Positions 23,958-35,104 of a stretch of DNA of 63,949 nucleotides are shown here, one piece after another; position 1 is the stretch's first letter; the number at the start of each line of letters is the position of its first letter. A program made the translations under genes and the position numbers. The notes beneath the pieces were generated by a model. The model had not been told where the DNA came from, did no database searches, and saw only the letters and a program-made list of their open reading frames with translations. Source of the DNA: Krasilnikovozyma curviuscula (Eukaryota; Basidiomycota; Tremellomycetes; Cystofilobasidiales; Mrakiaceae). The stretch lies in the NCBI GenBank assembly GCA_014825775.1, contig MVAQ01000117.1:1-63949 (forward strand). Reading direction: 5' to 3'.

Positions 23958-25780
23958 GGCTGCCTATCTCGATCCTTTGCTGTGGTTTGGCAAAGAAGAC
24001 AGTGAACTGAACACTGCACTGCAGAGCACCTTGAAGCCATCTCTTTTTATTTTACTAACGCTCTACCTCCTATTTGAAACAGGTGACAAATATATTAGCA
24101 GCCGTAGAGGAAAGTTTTTCGGTCGAGGCTAGGGCAGCGGAGCCAGGTGCCTGTGATCGATCACAAACTGAATAGGGCCCTACGCCAAATCGCCTCCTCA
24201 GCGATAATCTCGTCACCTTCTTGAGATAGGGTTGTGAAACAACTAACAGCAATTCAATATCAATTTTTTTTTTCGTTCCTGATAAGCGGAAAGCCACCAC
24301 CTCGACCGATCGACACTTTTTGAATTGAGCCGCTGATAAGGCACAAACCCTTCTCTTGGCAGTCTTGAACGTCTTTGAGCTCAATTGGATACCAAGCACA
24401 CTCAACTTCTTTTAAAATGCCGGGAGCAAACAACTCTTTAGAAACCCAACATCTGGATCCATTTCTACGCACGTTGCTACTTTTGAAAGTTCAAAAGTTA
24501 GATACCCGTAGAATCCATGCTGTCACACAATATTCACTTGAGCTTGAAAGTTCACATTGATATAACATGTTTTATTATATGCTCAATTGTCTGTGAGTCC
24601 CTGATCTTGTAAAGGGTACAAGATCAGAGAGCTCCAGGGCTTCATTCAGAGATGCGATTATTTGTTCAAAGTTCCCTCAGTTACTATATCCCTTACAGGG
24701 AAAGTCCTGCAGTAGATTACAAGTGAGCAATATGAGTTATGTATTGAATTCATCTCGATTCTCCATTGGGGGAAACTGATGATATTGATTTTGGAGATGG
24801 AGCGCTTTTCCTACAACTTAAACCTGAAATAGTAGGCAGTGTGGCAGACAAGAAGCTGCACGGATAAGGTATTCTCTCATACTTGAGTGCATATGTAGAG
24901 TTCTGATACATAGAATTGTTTTTTTCCCTTTGGTAGTCAGAGAGTTCTTCTTCTTCGGTGATCAAACATAGTGACAGCAATAATAAAGTTCGTTACCACA
25001 ACTCACCCCTTGTGCAATACAACCATGACTTACCTGTACTGCGCACTTTGGTTCTATCAAGCAAGAAAATGTTTCAATCACTACTCTGTCGTTGGAAAAG
25101 TATCAAGACCTTAATGTCTGACAACCTCTCCACACTTTTACATCACTTGCTTCCACCGCCTCTCATCCAGATCGCCTCAAAATGTTTTAGATTACTCTTT
25201 TTTCCTTAAGCGATGCAATTGAGTGCCCAGCCTAAATTTTTTCGAGGAGTATCAGGGTCTTTGAGGAAGTAGTTCATGGTCGTAACTGGATCGCATCTTA
25301 TTGAGCGTCTGACTTCTGCTAGGCAGTCTTCACTCAGGTAAAAAGAATAAACGAGAATCTAGTTTCTCTTCTTCTTGTTTAGTTTTACACAACGCCTGTT
25401 CTGATAGCCAGCGAGAATCCATTCAATGCCATCATTGAAAAATTTAAATGTTCAACTCGGAAGGCCCTTCCTATGTCTCAAGCTCGAAACTTCAATATAC
25501 TACCGAACTTCGATATTCGTCTCAGGGAGCTTACTAGAGAATTTTTGATCCAATTTAGAACCCGCTTTTCTTCGTTCGTCCTGACGAAACCTATTCGCTG
25601 AATGATTTTTGTTTCCGCCAGATAGCAGAACTAGAGCGATCTATGCCGTTGAAGTGTCTTCCAATTGTACAGTAACAGGTCATCCTATTGTATTGATGAT
25701 GGTGGCAGTCGCCCAGTTCTAGCCTTGTTTCCCATTTCCTCACCTCCATCATCAATCAGTGATCTCTACCCCACCACCGC
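23958..25780. other. Gene-poor intergenic stretch
   Basis: About 1.8 kb, AT-richer than its surroundings. Open frames here (24070-24472 -, 24750-24980 -, 24958-25209 +) have no recognised domain or consistent splicing. It contains two hairpins (24601-24627 and 24689-24701). The fragments may be decayed genes. Confidence 0.4.
24601..24627. other. Perfect 11-bp inverted repeat with 5-nt loop
   Basis: CTGATCTTGTA and TACAAGATCAG are exact reverse complements around AAGGG. A smaller hairpin (TCCCT-TAC-AGGGA) follows at 24689-24701. They lie upstream of the minus-strand surface-protein gene in a region without genes. This could be a transposon end, a protein-binding palindrome or a terminator; no flanking target-site duplication is obvious. 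Confidence 0.65.
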
Positions 25781-25784
25781 TCGG

Positions 25785-26150
25785 CATTCAGACCGACAGG
25801 GACCGCCATCTTTTTCAGAGAATCACTTGTCTCCCTCAATTCTCTTACGAATTCTTCACACAGTGGCTCATTCGCCAGAAGTCTTCCACCGGAGAAGACT
25901 CGAAGTACTCCTAGTCGCACATAAGATCTACCATCTGTGAGATCTACCATCTGAGCTGCACCTCTTGTTGGAAGGGTCATCTCAAACAATGCCGCTGGCT
26001 TACAACCTGAGTCCGCATTTGCGTCGTAGACATCATGAAGCCATTGCTTTGGATTTTGTATCCAGCTGGGCGGAGACTGATGGCACGACGAACGCACACG
26101 CCAAGTGATGCGCTCGTGCAATTTGACTTTATGATGCACTTATGAGCCCC
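25785..26150 (+). pseudogene. Decayed F-box-like copy
   Basis: The + strand text from about 25817 (GAGAATCACTTGTCTCCCTC) closely matches the start of the intact F-box gene 900 bp downstream (GAGAATCACTGGTCTCCCTC near 26720) and continues with partial similarity through the F-box helix region. Frames are interrupted by stops and a 16-bp tandem duplication. I read it as an old local duplicate, based on eye alignment only; an alignment of 25.7-26.2 kb with 26.68-27.0 kb would settle it. Confidence 0.35.
25924..25953 (+). repeat. Tandem duplication AGATCTACCATCTG
   Basis: Two exact 14-bp copies lie 16 bp apart (period 16) within the decayed F-box-like region, consistent with replication slippage. 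Confidence 0.8.
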
Positions 26151-26636
26151 TCGTCCTCTCTCAAGCAAGACTTACCACCTTATTGCTTCAAATATTGGTC
26201 AACCTAACCGTTTTGCCGTTCTGTTTTGAATTTCCGGCGAAATCTCTCGGTAGTGCTCCCTCGCACGACCAAGACCATAATTCAGGAACCTCCGCCCAAA
26301 TCGTACTCCAACTGCAAAATATCTTTTGGGTGTGAACACAGGTCATTACACCAATTTAGGTCAGTTTTGTAGATTGAAATGGAGCTGGCTGCTTGTATTT
26401 AAGCGTCTGACGCCACCCCATACTTCTTATCGCCAGACTGAGCTTTGTTCCCCAGCCCTATTCATCACAGCAGTTTGTTCAGATTGACCGAGTATACTCT
26501 TCTATATCTGTGATACTGGCACCAGTCCTAGATTCTAGAAAACCCGATCGGCTACACACGTCCTCCTTGCTTCCGCTTCGATTAGTCCCATTTCCAAGAA
26601 TCCATCCACAAATTTCCCGTGAGCTCTGCTCTTACC

Positions 26637-26705
26637 ATGACAACCAGCTCTCTCTATAATGTTACTGATAAACTGCCTATTGCTCGTTTGCGTCCCCAAG
26701 CATGA
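26637..26705 (+). other. uORF overlapping the F-box start codon
   Basis: ATG at 26637 opens a 22-codon frame whose TGA (26703-26705) overlaps the main ATG (26702-26704) as ATGA. That is the arrangement seen in termination-reinitiation coupling. No splice site near it would join it to the main frame. Confidence 0.55.
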
Positions 26706-27904
26706 GGCTTCGATCCAAGAGAATCACTGGTCTCCCTCACCTTCCAGATGAAATCTTCCAACACATACTTTCCTACGCCATCAAACCCTCCCATACAGAT
26801 AGCATCAACATCCTCCTGGTCTCTCTCAAATTCCATACTGTTGGTCTCCGCTACTTGCTTGACGAGGTTGTCCTCCATTCCATCCCGGGATTGGTGAACT
26901 TCTTGCAGATTCAGAGCACCCTCAAGGCAGATCCAGGGGCACACTGCGTACACCACACTCCTCTAGAACTATCCTTGCACCCTCGCTTTGACGGAGATGT
27001 GAAAAAGTGGAAGGACGAGCTGAAGTCGAGGCTGAAATGGGTAAGAACGCGGTCACCGTCTTTCATTTAACCTTTCCAAGGGCATGAAGTTGACCGGAAC
27101 CCTATGTTTGATACACAGGTCCGCTCCTTAACACTCTCATCGAAACTTTTCAGCCAATCTCCTCTCACCGTGAAGTTCCCCTCAACACCCGCAGTCTTCG
27201 AGAACATCTTACCCTCCCTCCGTATTCTCGACATCCAACACCTCACCCCTGGCATGAGCAACCTCCTCGAAATCATCTTCCCAGCGAACGACTACCCTTT
27301 CTCATCCCTCGACCGTCTGCACTGCGGCTTCACCTGGCTTCCCACAACCGTACATGTCTTAAACTGCCCCTTGCTCAAGTATGCGTCCGAGCTTTCAGTG
27401 CCTTCGCCGTGGGAAGGCATCAGCATGTTTTCCGACAATGTGGACGAGCTGGAGGAGTTCATCCTTTCTGGTGACGTGCCCGAACAGGGCATCAATATGA
27501 AGGTGAAGAAGATGTGCATCGATGAGTACTGCTTCGACGGAGACGAGGCGTCGGAGCTCGTGTGCCTCCTCAGGGTGTACCCGAATCTTATCGAGCTCAA
27601 GTGGAACAAGACATGTTTCCACTCGAGATCCGCGGGCGAGCCGACATTCGCGCAGGGCAGCTATATGCGGTCGTTCAGGGCTATGATGGGCGCCGCACCA
27701 AAGTTGAGGGAAATCGTCGAGTGGGTGGATGATAATGTGAGTATGCCGGTCCGTGTTTGTTCCGTTTCCGCTTGGAGCTTATGTTCGACGATACTTCTCG
27801 TCCATTCTTTTGCTCAGGCTAAGAGAGCGGCGGAGATCTATGATTCTGAAGTTGAACGCGGGACAGTAGTGGCAGATCCCATCAGCAGTGGTAATACTTT
27901 GTAG
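26702..27904 (+). CDS. F-box protein
   Basis: Exons 26702-27040, 27119-27736 and 27818-27904 join in phase 0 and give 347 residues. The N-terminal F-box is clear: ITGLPHLPDEIFQHILSYAI followed by LLVSLKFHTVGLRYLLDEVV, the LP-x-E-I-h-x-x-I-h-x-h pattern that docks Skp1 in SCF ubiquitin ligases. The rest has leucine-rich, strand-helix text (LRILDIQHLTPG; LLRVYPNLIELKWN) typical of the divergent target-recognition regions of basidiomycete F-box/LRR families. The substrate is unknown. A uORF overlaps its start, and a decayed relative lies upstream. Confidence 0.75.
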
Positions 27905-28137
27905 TCAGGTTTATATCTTAAAAATATGGTGTGTAACGTTGTAGGATTTCCCTTAGTCTAAAACTGCTGCTTGCAACCTTCACTTTTACGTATTTCACGA
28001 TTACACCTCATGATTTTTTTTTTACTAAACCTTTGGAACAAGGAATCATTTCACGCCAATACACTTCCTTTCTTTTTAGCTGTATGAGCAAAAAGAGAAG
28101 TTCACATTTCTTGAGTGGAACAGGCGTCGCCCGCTGG

Positions 28138-28143
28138 ACGCGA
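28138..28143 (+). promoter_or_regulatory. MCB-like ACGCGA element upstream of RPA14 gene
   Basis: ACGCGA lies about 65 bp before the ATG of the replication protein A small subunit. In fungi, replication genes are commonly controlled by MBF through ACGCGT boxes; this is a one-mismatch match, so the assignment is weak. Confidence 0.25.
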
Positions 28144-28203
28144 CTCCTTCGACGAGTTGACTTTCTTCATCCAATTCGTCTGTTGGCCTGAAATTTTGTA
28201 GCC

Positions 28204-29382
28204 ATGTCGACTAACATCCGTGAGTATCAAACCTGACTATACCTCATTGCCCTGCTGCATGTGGACTGACGCTTCTTCCCTCTCTTTGGATGAGCAGCTC
28301 GAGTGAACTCCGTCATGTACGCGCTGCCTGCCCTTTGACCCTTCATACTACAGCTCTCCATCTTACTGACTCACCCCATTGTACTACACAAAGGTTGAAA
28401 GAGTACACTGGACAGGTTAGTTCTTCCCTGTGCTACGCCTAGTAGCTGAACTGTTCTTGCTGACCGGTTGCCCTTTTTTTCTGGCCTGGAATGGGAAAAT
28501 GAGAACAGACGGTCAGATTGGTTGCTAAAGTTGTCAAGGTGAACATAAGCCTCCCACTCTGGTTGTGTTTTTGTAGCTGAATCTCACAAATCGTCTCGTA
28601 TTGCCTGTCTTGGTATTAGCTCCAAGGAGATTCCGCTGTCCTCGAAGCGTCAGATAAGGGTCATGTCTCCATCAACTTGAACAGGGTCAGTGTTTTCGCC
28701 TTCAAGTTCAATGGAGAATGAAAGAAATCTAGAGTCTGACATAGAGTTTCTGAATCTCCCAATACTTTCCTTCCTGTGGTCGAAACCTGTCTTCGCCCAC
28801 TACTCCCATGCACGCCACTCTTGATACAACATTCTTTGCTCTCTTACATCACTTTCTTTCTTTAATCTGATTCCTTATGATTAATGACGTCCCCTACTTC
28901 GATCGATTGGCTTCCTGCGTTATCCACCTACAAACCCACCTTTGATTCTCTCAACCGTCGCCCCCCTCATTCAACACCCCGACTTTCTCTCCTTCACGAC
29001 CCGCACCTCCATTATCATGACAACCTTCTGATTGAATCTAATATATGTTTCAACCCTTCTCTTCCAATTCGTCTCCGACGCCGATTCCCTCCCTACTGTC
29101 ATACCAACACTACACGATCGGCTTAATAGGACTCGAACCTCTCAGACCCATATGTTGAAGTAATCGGCCGTGTCAACGAGGATTTGTCGATAAAGATGTT
29201 TGCAGCGTCGAATATGGGAGATACACTCAGTATGTTGCCCTTCCTCGTCCAAAGAGTCTTGCCTTCTGTTTGCTCGAGCGATGCTGATTTCCTTTGGCGG
29301 GCATGTGATAAATATAGACTTGGACGTTGTTGATTCTGTCATTAAGATGATTGAGTCTCAGAAAAGCGATCCCAACTCGTGA
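28204..29382 (+). CDS. RFA3: Replication protein A 14-kDa subunit
   Basis: Smallest subunit of the heterotrimeric single-stranded DNA-binding protein RPA; one OB fold that helps trimer assembly. Seven exons (28204-28219, 28298-28316, 28394-28415, 28509-28538, 28620-28685, 29130-29229, 29318-29382) all close in phase to give 105 residues. Recognisable features are PRVNSVMLKEYTGQTVRLVA, LEASDKGHVSINL, YVEVIGRVNEDLSIKMFAAS and the C-terminal helix LDVVDSVIKMIES used for trimerisation. Length fits the family (about 105-125). The first four exons are only 16, 19, 22 and 30 nt, and intron 5 is 444 nt, far longer than its neighbours. A short independent open frame (28884-29126) in that intron is probably chance. 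Confidence 0.9.
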
Positions 29383-29736
29383 GTTATTCCAGCCTTTCTT
29401 TCTGCTATTATCTCGTGGGACAGCGGATGAACACGAAACGCATTCCTCGTTTCGCTCCACACTCCCATGCCAACCTGCCGTTGGCTGATAACTCCTTTGC
29501 GTTGGTCTATGATCAGGATCTTCACCTAGAAAAAACGCTGCTTCGTTGGTCGCAAATGCGGCGGATATGTTGTGACGAATGTGTAATGTACAATGAAGAC
29601 ATGATCTGTGTATTACTAGTTCTCTTCATTTTGCCCGTTTGGTGAATCGGGGCAATCTTAAGACGGCGGTTTCACGCGCGAAAGTACCAATACATTGACT
29701 ATGAATAACACGGAACTATGTGCTCAATGGCAGTCC

Positions 29737-30690
29737 TTAAATTTTCTGAGTATCTGGGGATACGAGTGCACCAGTCAACTATGGGAAGCAAAATGGCTCA
29801 GGTCAGTTGGTCTCAGGCGCACGTGGATCGTAGGTGTGAGTCGCTTGTGCTCACCTTTGCTGTCAAAGTCTTTCTCGCCTGGCTGAGCATTCCAAAGAAA
29901 CCATCTGATGAGTCAGACTCTCGCTTGTGGTCCCCTGTGTGTTGAAAAGTCCCATGAAGTGGTCAAGAGCAACAGACAAGCGCAAGAGTTGGTCAACTAG
30001 GAACAACGCAATATGGAACGAACGCTGATGGAAAACTCACACTCTTCAAAGTGCTCTGTCACGAGGCCCTTAGAGTCCCTTTGGAGAGTAACCAAGCTGT
30101 TGACGGTCTTCGATGGAGATTCTTTGAAATAATCTGCAGCGCGACACGCCAGAGATACGAGAGAGCATCAGCGCGATTTGACAACCAACGCGAAGCCGAA
30201 TTGCTGTTTTGTGCTTACAAGTAACATCCTGATCGATTAAAATAGTGTTGTCCTCCAGTCCAGAGGGATTTTGCAGCAGTTTGAACCGATCGATCGTCGA
30301 TTTGTTAAACAACTTTGGCAGACCGTTGAACTGAGACTTGATCTCGTCCAGTCCCTTAGCGTATCCGATTGGGTCGTGGAAGATAGCTTTAGTGCTATAG
30401 ATAGAGTAGGAAGATTCGTTTGGAGAACAGGTATATAGCTGTTATTCGAAAGGGCGATCAGTCTACCAGTACAAAAGTTCTGACACAATGGGAGAACCGA
30501 CTTCTTTGATAGCTTTGAGGATTCCTTCCTCATCTCCTTTTGTTTGTCGCGTTGGAAGACCCTTGGATTCCTCTGGTTTCAAGCCAGAGTGGTTGACAGA
30601 GGGAGACATGACGGCAATGGATCGAAAAGTTGTTGGGGTAGAGTTGAGAGTTCGTTTCGAGGAATTAACGATGGCAGCTCGATTAAACAT
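29737..30690 (-). CDS. SnoaL/NTF2-like fold protein, possible mitochondrial presequence
   Basis: Exons 30502-30690, 30219-30438, 30041-30133, 29855-29934 and 29737-29778 close in phase, giving 207 residues. The core reads AIFHDPIGYAKGLDEIKSQF, LFNKSTIDRFKLLQNPS, NTILIDQDVTYF, VNSLVTLQRDSKGLV, TEHFEEWDHK. This is the cone-shaped alpha+beta pattern of SnoaL/NTF2-like proteins, and it ends with a DGFFGMLSQARKTLTAKV helix that I associate with an uncharacterised basidiomycete group. The first 27 residues (MFNRAAIVNSSKRTLNSTPT...) are basic, lack acidic residues and precede a second Met (position 28, MSPSVNHSG), so long mitochondrial and short cytosolic forms from two starts are possible. No catalytic residues can be assigned. 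Confidence 0.75.
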
Positions 30691-30820
30691 AAAGATTTTG
30701 AGAGGTAGTTACTCTGCAAAAAGCCACAGAGGGAATTTACCAGGTCAACTTCACTCCAAGATCGAGGGGCGAATCGTCGATGTGGCGGCAGCTCGATGGG
30801 CGGTAGTACCCTCGGCGCAG

Positions 30821-30827
30821 TGACGTC
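30821..30827. promoter_or_regulatory. CRE-like TGACGTC site
   Basis: TGACGTCG lies 131 bp upstream of the first ATG of the SnoaL-like gene, near a consensus bZIP (CRE/ATF) site. It lies between that gene and the next regulator's 3' end, so it can only serve the former. The rest of 30691-31233 holds no gene. Confidence 0.3.
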
Positions 30828-31233
30828 GTGTCGTGCGGTGGGGAAAAAAGTAAACAAACTGATGGGTGGAAACTGATAGGTATAAACCGTATATTAAACT
30901 GGCAGGAACAAAAGGGCAGTGCAGGAGAACGGGATTGTAGCTATATGACAAATATTCAAATGCAGATACTCCAAGACGAAGAGAACGAGCATCGATCGCG
31001 CTTGTTTCTTCTCCTCTCATTTCCCATCTTGGTCTGCCGTAAAAATAACGAGAACCTGGAGTGGATCCATTACATCAATCATGGAACAAGGAAATTGTAA
31101 CTGGCTCCGGAGAGGACAACCTATCATTGGCGCACTTGCCGACTATCTTAAACCTCTTTATGACATGGAAATATATACATCAAGTTTATACCCCTCATAA
31201 ACTCGACAGATATGATTCACCTTAGTGATGTTA

Positions 31234-34200
31234 TCACCCACGGTTGACCATCTTCAGCAGCGCGAGTGCGTCTCGTTCCGTGTTGCTGATTAGAAGAGGA
31301 GCAGGAAGACTCTGACTGCTCTTCTCAGCATCTGGGCTTAATTCAATCATACTCTTCTCCTTCTGTAAAGTAAGAGACTATACTTGAAGTCAGAAACAAA
31401 AGCCTGAAGCGAGAGGTCATATGAGATGGAGATAGAAATCACCTCTCTGAGCTTATCGATACCTAACGCTGCTTTACCCCAAGGACCTTCGAGCTGCTCT
31501 AGAGCCTCAATGAGGACTGCCCCTTCGCGAAGCTTAGTTTCCAATGTCCAATCTGGATCAGAACCTTGATATCCCTGCTCAACAGTGTCAAATTTAAGCA
31601 TCGTTTCCGCAGCACAACGAATTTCTCTGTGTCAAGAGAGGGAAAATGCGTCAGTTGACAACCAATGATGAGAAGGAGGATGAGTTCCGCTTACCTCATC
31701 ATATCACTCGCATTCCTCAATACCCCAACATCCAGTATCGACCCAATGACACCAACAAACCGCCTACAAAACCTCAACAAGACATCACAGCTCTCCTGGT
31801 ATAGCAATGTGATCTCTAAGTCGCCTTGTTCGGAGGGAGATGAGAAACTCGGCGATCCATCCTGTTCTTTGACACGAGCGGCAGGCTGCGAGTTAGCATG
31901 CTTCTCACAGATGTATGCGTGATTGATGGCCGTGTGCCTGGAAGACGCAATCACTATTCAATAAGGCGGGATACACAAAAAAAAAGATGAAGCGTACACG
32001 TGGTTTAGAGTCATAATGAAGCCCAGCTTGATTGAGAGCACCCACGAGATTGGAGCAAAATCGGGGACGTCTTGTAAGAAAGGAACAGCTACAATAAAAT
32101 CACCAAAATCCGCAAAGTATTATGCATCAGAACTTCATTTAAATCCAGAAATGCGAGGGAAAAATCAACTCACACCTCAGTGTCAATCGCGTGAAGAAGT
32201 CGTACGTCTTCTCCAAATCATCCCAGGCTTCGTGAGAACGCTTTGCAACTTTCCGGATCTGATACGTACTCGTGTATATGGGCTGAATGATGTCGTTACA
32301 TGTTTCGTGATTGAGTGTACCGAGGCTGATCCAAAAGGACCATCTGTCAGAGGGGAGTGATGTGAAAAAGGTCAGCGAACCTAAACATCTTGATTTTAGG
32401 TCAAACTCACACATAAATATGAGCTTGGAATGCCGTCATTTTCTCAGGATTTGGTAGCTGAGCTCCTGGCGTATGTAGGAAAGGAAACTTGGACGTGATG
32501 GCATCTTTGGGGCTACAGACGAAGCGGGAATTAATAGATCGATAAAACGATCTTAGAGGAGATTTACGTACAACGATGGTCTCATACCAGCCGGAAGTGT
32601 ACCAAAGACATCTGCGACCCAACACGTCCACCACAGGTCCTGCGACCGAATCACCCTGAACGTTTCGTCGATCTCGTCGAGCTCGATACCGGACACGGGT
32701 ACCTGGGCAAAGACGTTGAGAATTTCAATCTGGCTCTTTAATGTGCCCTTCACCATCGAAAAAGAGATCCGGATCAGAGAGAAAGGAAGGTGGGTCGAGA
32801 ACGTAGTGACGAACTCACAGTTATCATCCTCACGGATGCCTGAGCCTTCTACAAAATGCCAAAGCGCATTACAGCCTCAGCCTAGCTCACGATTTTATGT
32901 CGAAGTAAACAAAAAACCAAAAAAAAAAAAAAACTACCCACAGTAATGTTCTCGGTCATCTCATTTTTCGCCTCGTACTCCGCAAGGACCTTCCACCCCA
33001 TGAGTGGGGCAATCAGTAACAGGCACTGACAGCTTTCCATGCTGACGTCGGTAACAACCCTTGTGTCATGCAGCAGGTCGAGCGCCGCCTCCAGTAGGGT
33101 GTAGCAGGCCGCCTCTCTCCCATTCGTGTTGGTCTCTTTCACCAGAGCTGTCTTTGAACTCTCCGTATTGGTGGGAGCGACGGGAGAAGAGTGGATGAAG
33201 TACGGGTGGTCGTCGTACCTCGCGCCGTACGCCTGCAGAATCTTTGCAAGCACCTGGTTTACGGGGTCCATCATCTCGATGCGCTGGCCGGCTGCGTCGA
33301 ACTTCTGCTTGAACGCCGTCGGATCGATGGCGGGGAGGGTGCGATGGATGTGTTCGAAGAAGAGGGAAATCATGCTCCGCTCGACTTCGGCTTTCAAGGT
33401 GGGCGTTGTAAGGGATTCGTCTACCGTCGGTGTAGTGAAAGTTAGAGCGGTGGATTCTGGTGGCAGTGAAGTGTTGAGGGTCTCGATTGCAAGGGAGCGG
33501 TATGAAGAGCTCGAAGAAGATGAAGAAGACGGTGGTGGTGATTGGATAGGACCACCGAACCATTCTTCCATTGATTGCGTCTGAAAATCCTCCTGCTGCT
33601 GACTGTGTGAAGGTAGATCTGGGATTTGGAAAAAATTGAAAGAGTTGGTGGAGGAGAAGTCGAGCGCTAATGCTGGCTGCTGGAGCAAAGGTTGGGAAGA
33701 TGGTGACGAGGAGGAAGCGATGGTGGTGAAGAACGACGGGGAAAGAATCGGTTGTTCTTGTATTCCACTGAGTGTGCTGAGAAGATTGAATTCTGTGGCT
33801 GATGGTGTGGTGTGCCATGATGTTGCAGAGGAAGGGTTCTGAAAAGCAGAGGCAGAGCCGTCGACGAGGAGCTGTGTCAAAAGAGGTTCGTCGAGCGGCA
33901 GAGTAGGTAATGGGATGAAAGGTGCAGCAGAAGCGTCTGAAGCGGCGTAATCTGGAAGAGCCATGTTGGAGGAGAACGATGAAGATGAAGACGCTTCGCT
34001 TGCGGCTTTTGGTGGGGAACATGTTTCCGTCCTTGACGCGCCGTACAACTTTCGAGACTGAGCAATGCTTGTTCCCTGTAAAATTAACAACCGTACAAGT
34101 CAGGTGAGAATATATCTCTCGATATAAGCAATGGTCACTTACTCCTGGCTTGGCGGCAACTCTCGAGGGCGGCGGTCGTTTGGTGCAGTTGATTTCTAGC

Positions 34201-34690
34201 ATTGAAGTCTTTCATCAGCTATAACAAAGGGCGATTAAGTAATGGGTAGTGACAAACCTTGCTTCTCGCACTTTGAACAAGGCTGCCCGGGCAACTTGGT
34301 GCTCAGGTCGCACTTTACCCTTCTGGACCAGGGTTGGAACGACAGGTTTAGCGAACGTGGCTAGTCGGAAGAAAGATGACTGAACCGAACCTACCTTGTC
34401 CTACAGGAATCACACGCAACGTTCATCTTCCTCTTGGGCTTTGATGGTCCTCGTCCTGCTGATCCCCCTGCTGCTGCTGAGGCTTTAGCGGGGGATTTGC
34501 GGTGAGAAGATCCGCCGCTGCTGCCCTGTGTTGCTTTCTCGACAACTGGAGCAGGGCCATGAAAGGACAGCTCATATGGATGGTAAAGATTCGAGCGGTA
34601 AGTCTGTTCTTGTTGGGGTTGGGAGTGGGCAGAGGTGGCCCCGTCGAAGGAGAACAGGTTTTCTGGGAGGGCGAATTGCACGGAACTCAT
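31234..34690 (-). CDS. Zn2Cys6 fungal transcription factor (12 exons)
   Basis: Exons: 34395-34690, 34258-34322, 34143-34195, 32942-34075, 32819-32848, 32572-32747, 32411-32512, 32174-32343, 31998-32088, 31695-31937, 31443-31626, 31234-31362; 890 residues, all phases closing. The zinc cluster spans residues 93-124: C-DS-C-RTRRVK-C-DLSTKLPGQP-C-SK-C-EKQEIN-C, preceded by a basic SKPKRK stretch, and is interrupted by two introns. A Ser/Gln-rich linker follows, then the fungal-specific regulatory domain: ISLFFEHIHRTLPAIDPTAF and LAKILQAYGARY, continuing through VRIMTMVKGT-type text to the C-terminal KMVNRG. The first residues (MSSVQFALPENLFSF) follow a typical start. DNA-binding residues are intact, so it should be functional. 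Targets are unknown. Confidence 0.9.
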
Positions 34691-35104
34691 TGTCTCTTGT
34701 AATAGAGCGTAATAGACAGATGGAAGTGGTATAAACTGTAGAGAGCAGCAGATGGGTCTTCTAAGAACTGCGAAAGAGAGGAACTGGAGGAGAAAGCTCT
34801 CCCACTTGGTTTTTTGACTGCTGGAGATGGCCCCCTTTCGTCCTTGAACAGGTCGACTTGTTTATTAAATAAATGGGTGTCCAGGAGAAACAGTGCTCTT
34901 GGTATTTCATCATTCGCATGAAACACTCGACACAGCAGTGTTCGCCGTCGCTTGGGCGAGTTGAGCTAGTGGCGAAGGAGACCGTCACACAAACGTCACG
35001 GCACAAATGTAAACAACGAGATGAAGGGCCGCTTTGCCGGGGACGCCAGAGAGCCAGAGAGAGGTGAATTTTTCATTATATACATGGACAATTATTGTAT
35101 TACT
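34691..35104. other. Intergenic, upstream of the Zn2Cys6 gene at 34690
   Basis: About 410 bp between the TF start and the hydrolase stop, both minus strand. It should hold the TF promoter and the hydrolase 3' end. A TTTATTAAATAAA palindromic AT stretch lies at about 34860-34872. No gene seen. Confidence 0.4.

Noticed and set aside
33066..34202. 378-residue alternative minus frame
   Set aside because: It overlaps the long exon of the Zn2Cys6 factor in a shifted frame; the zinc-cluster and regulatory-domain text is in the other frame.
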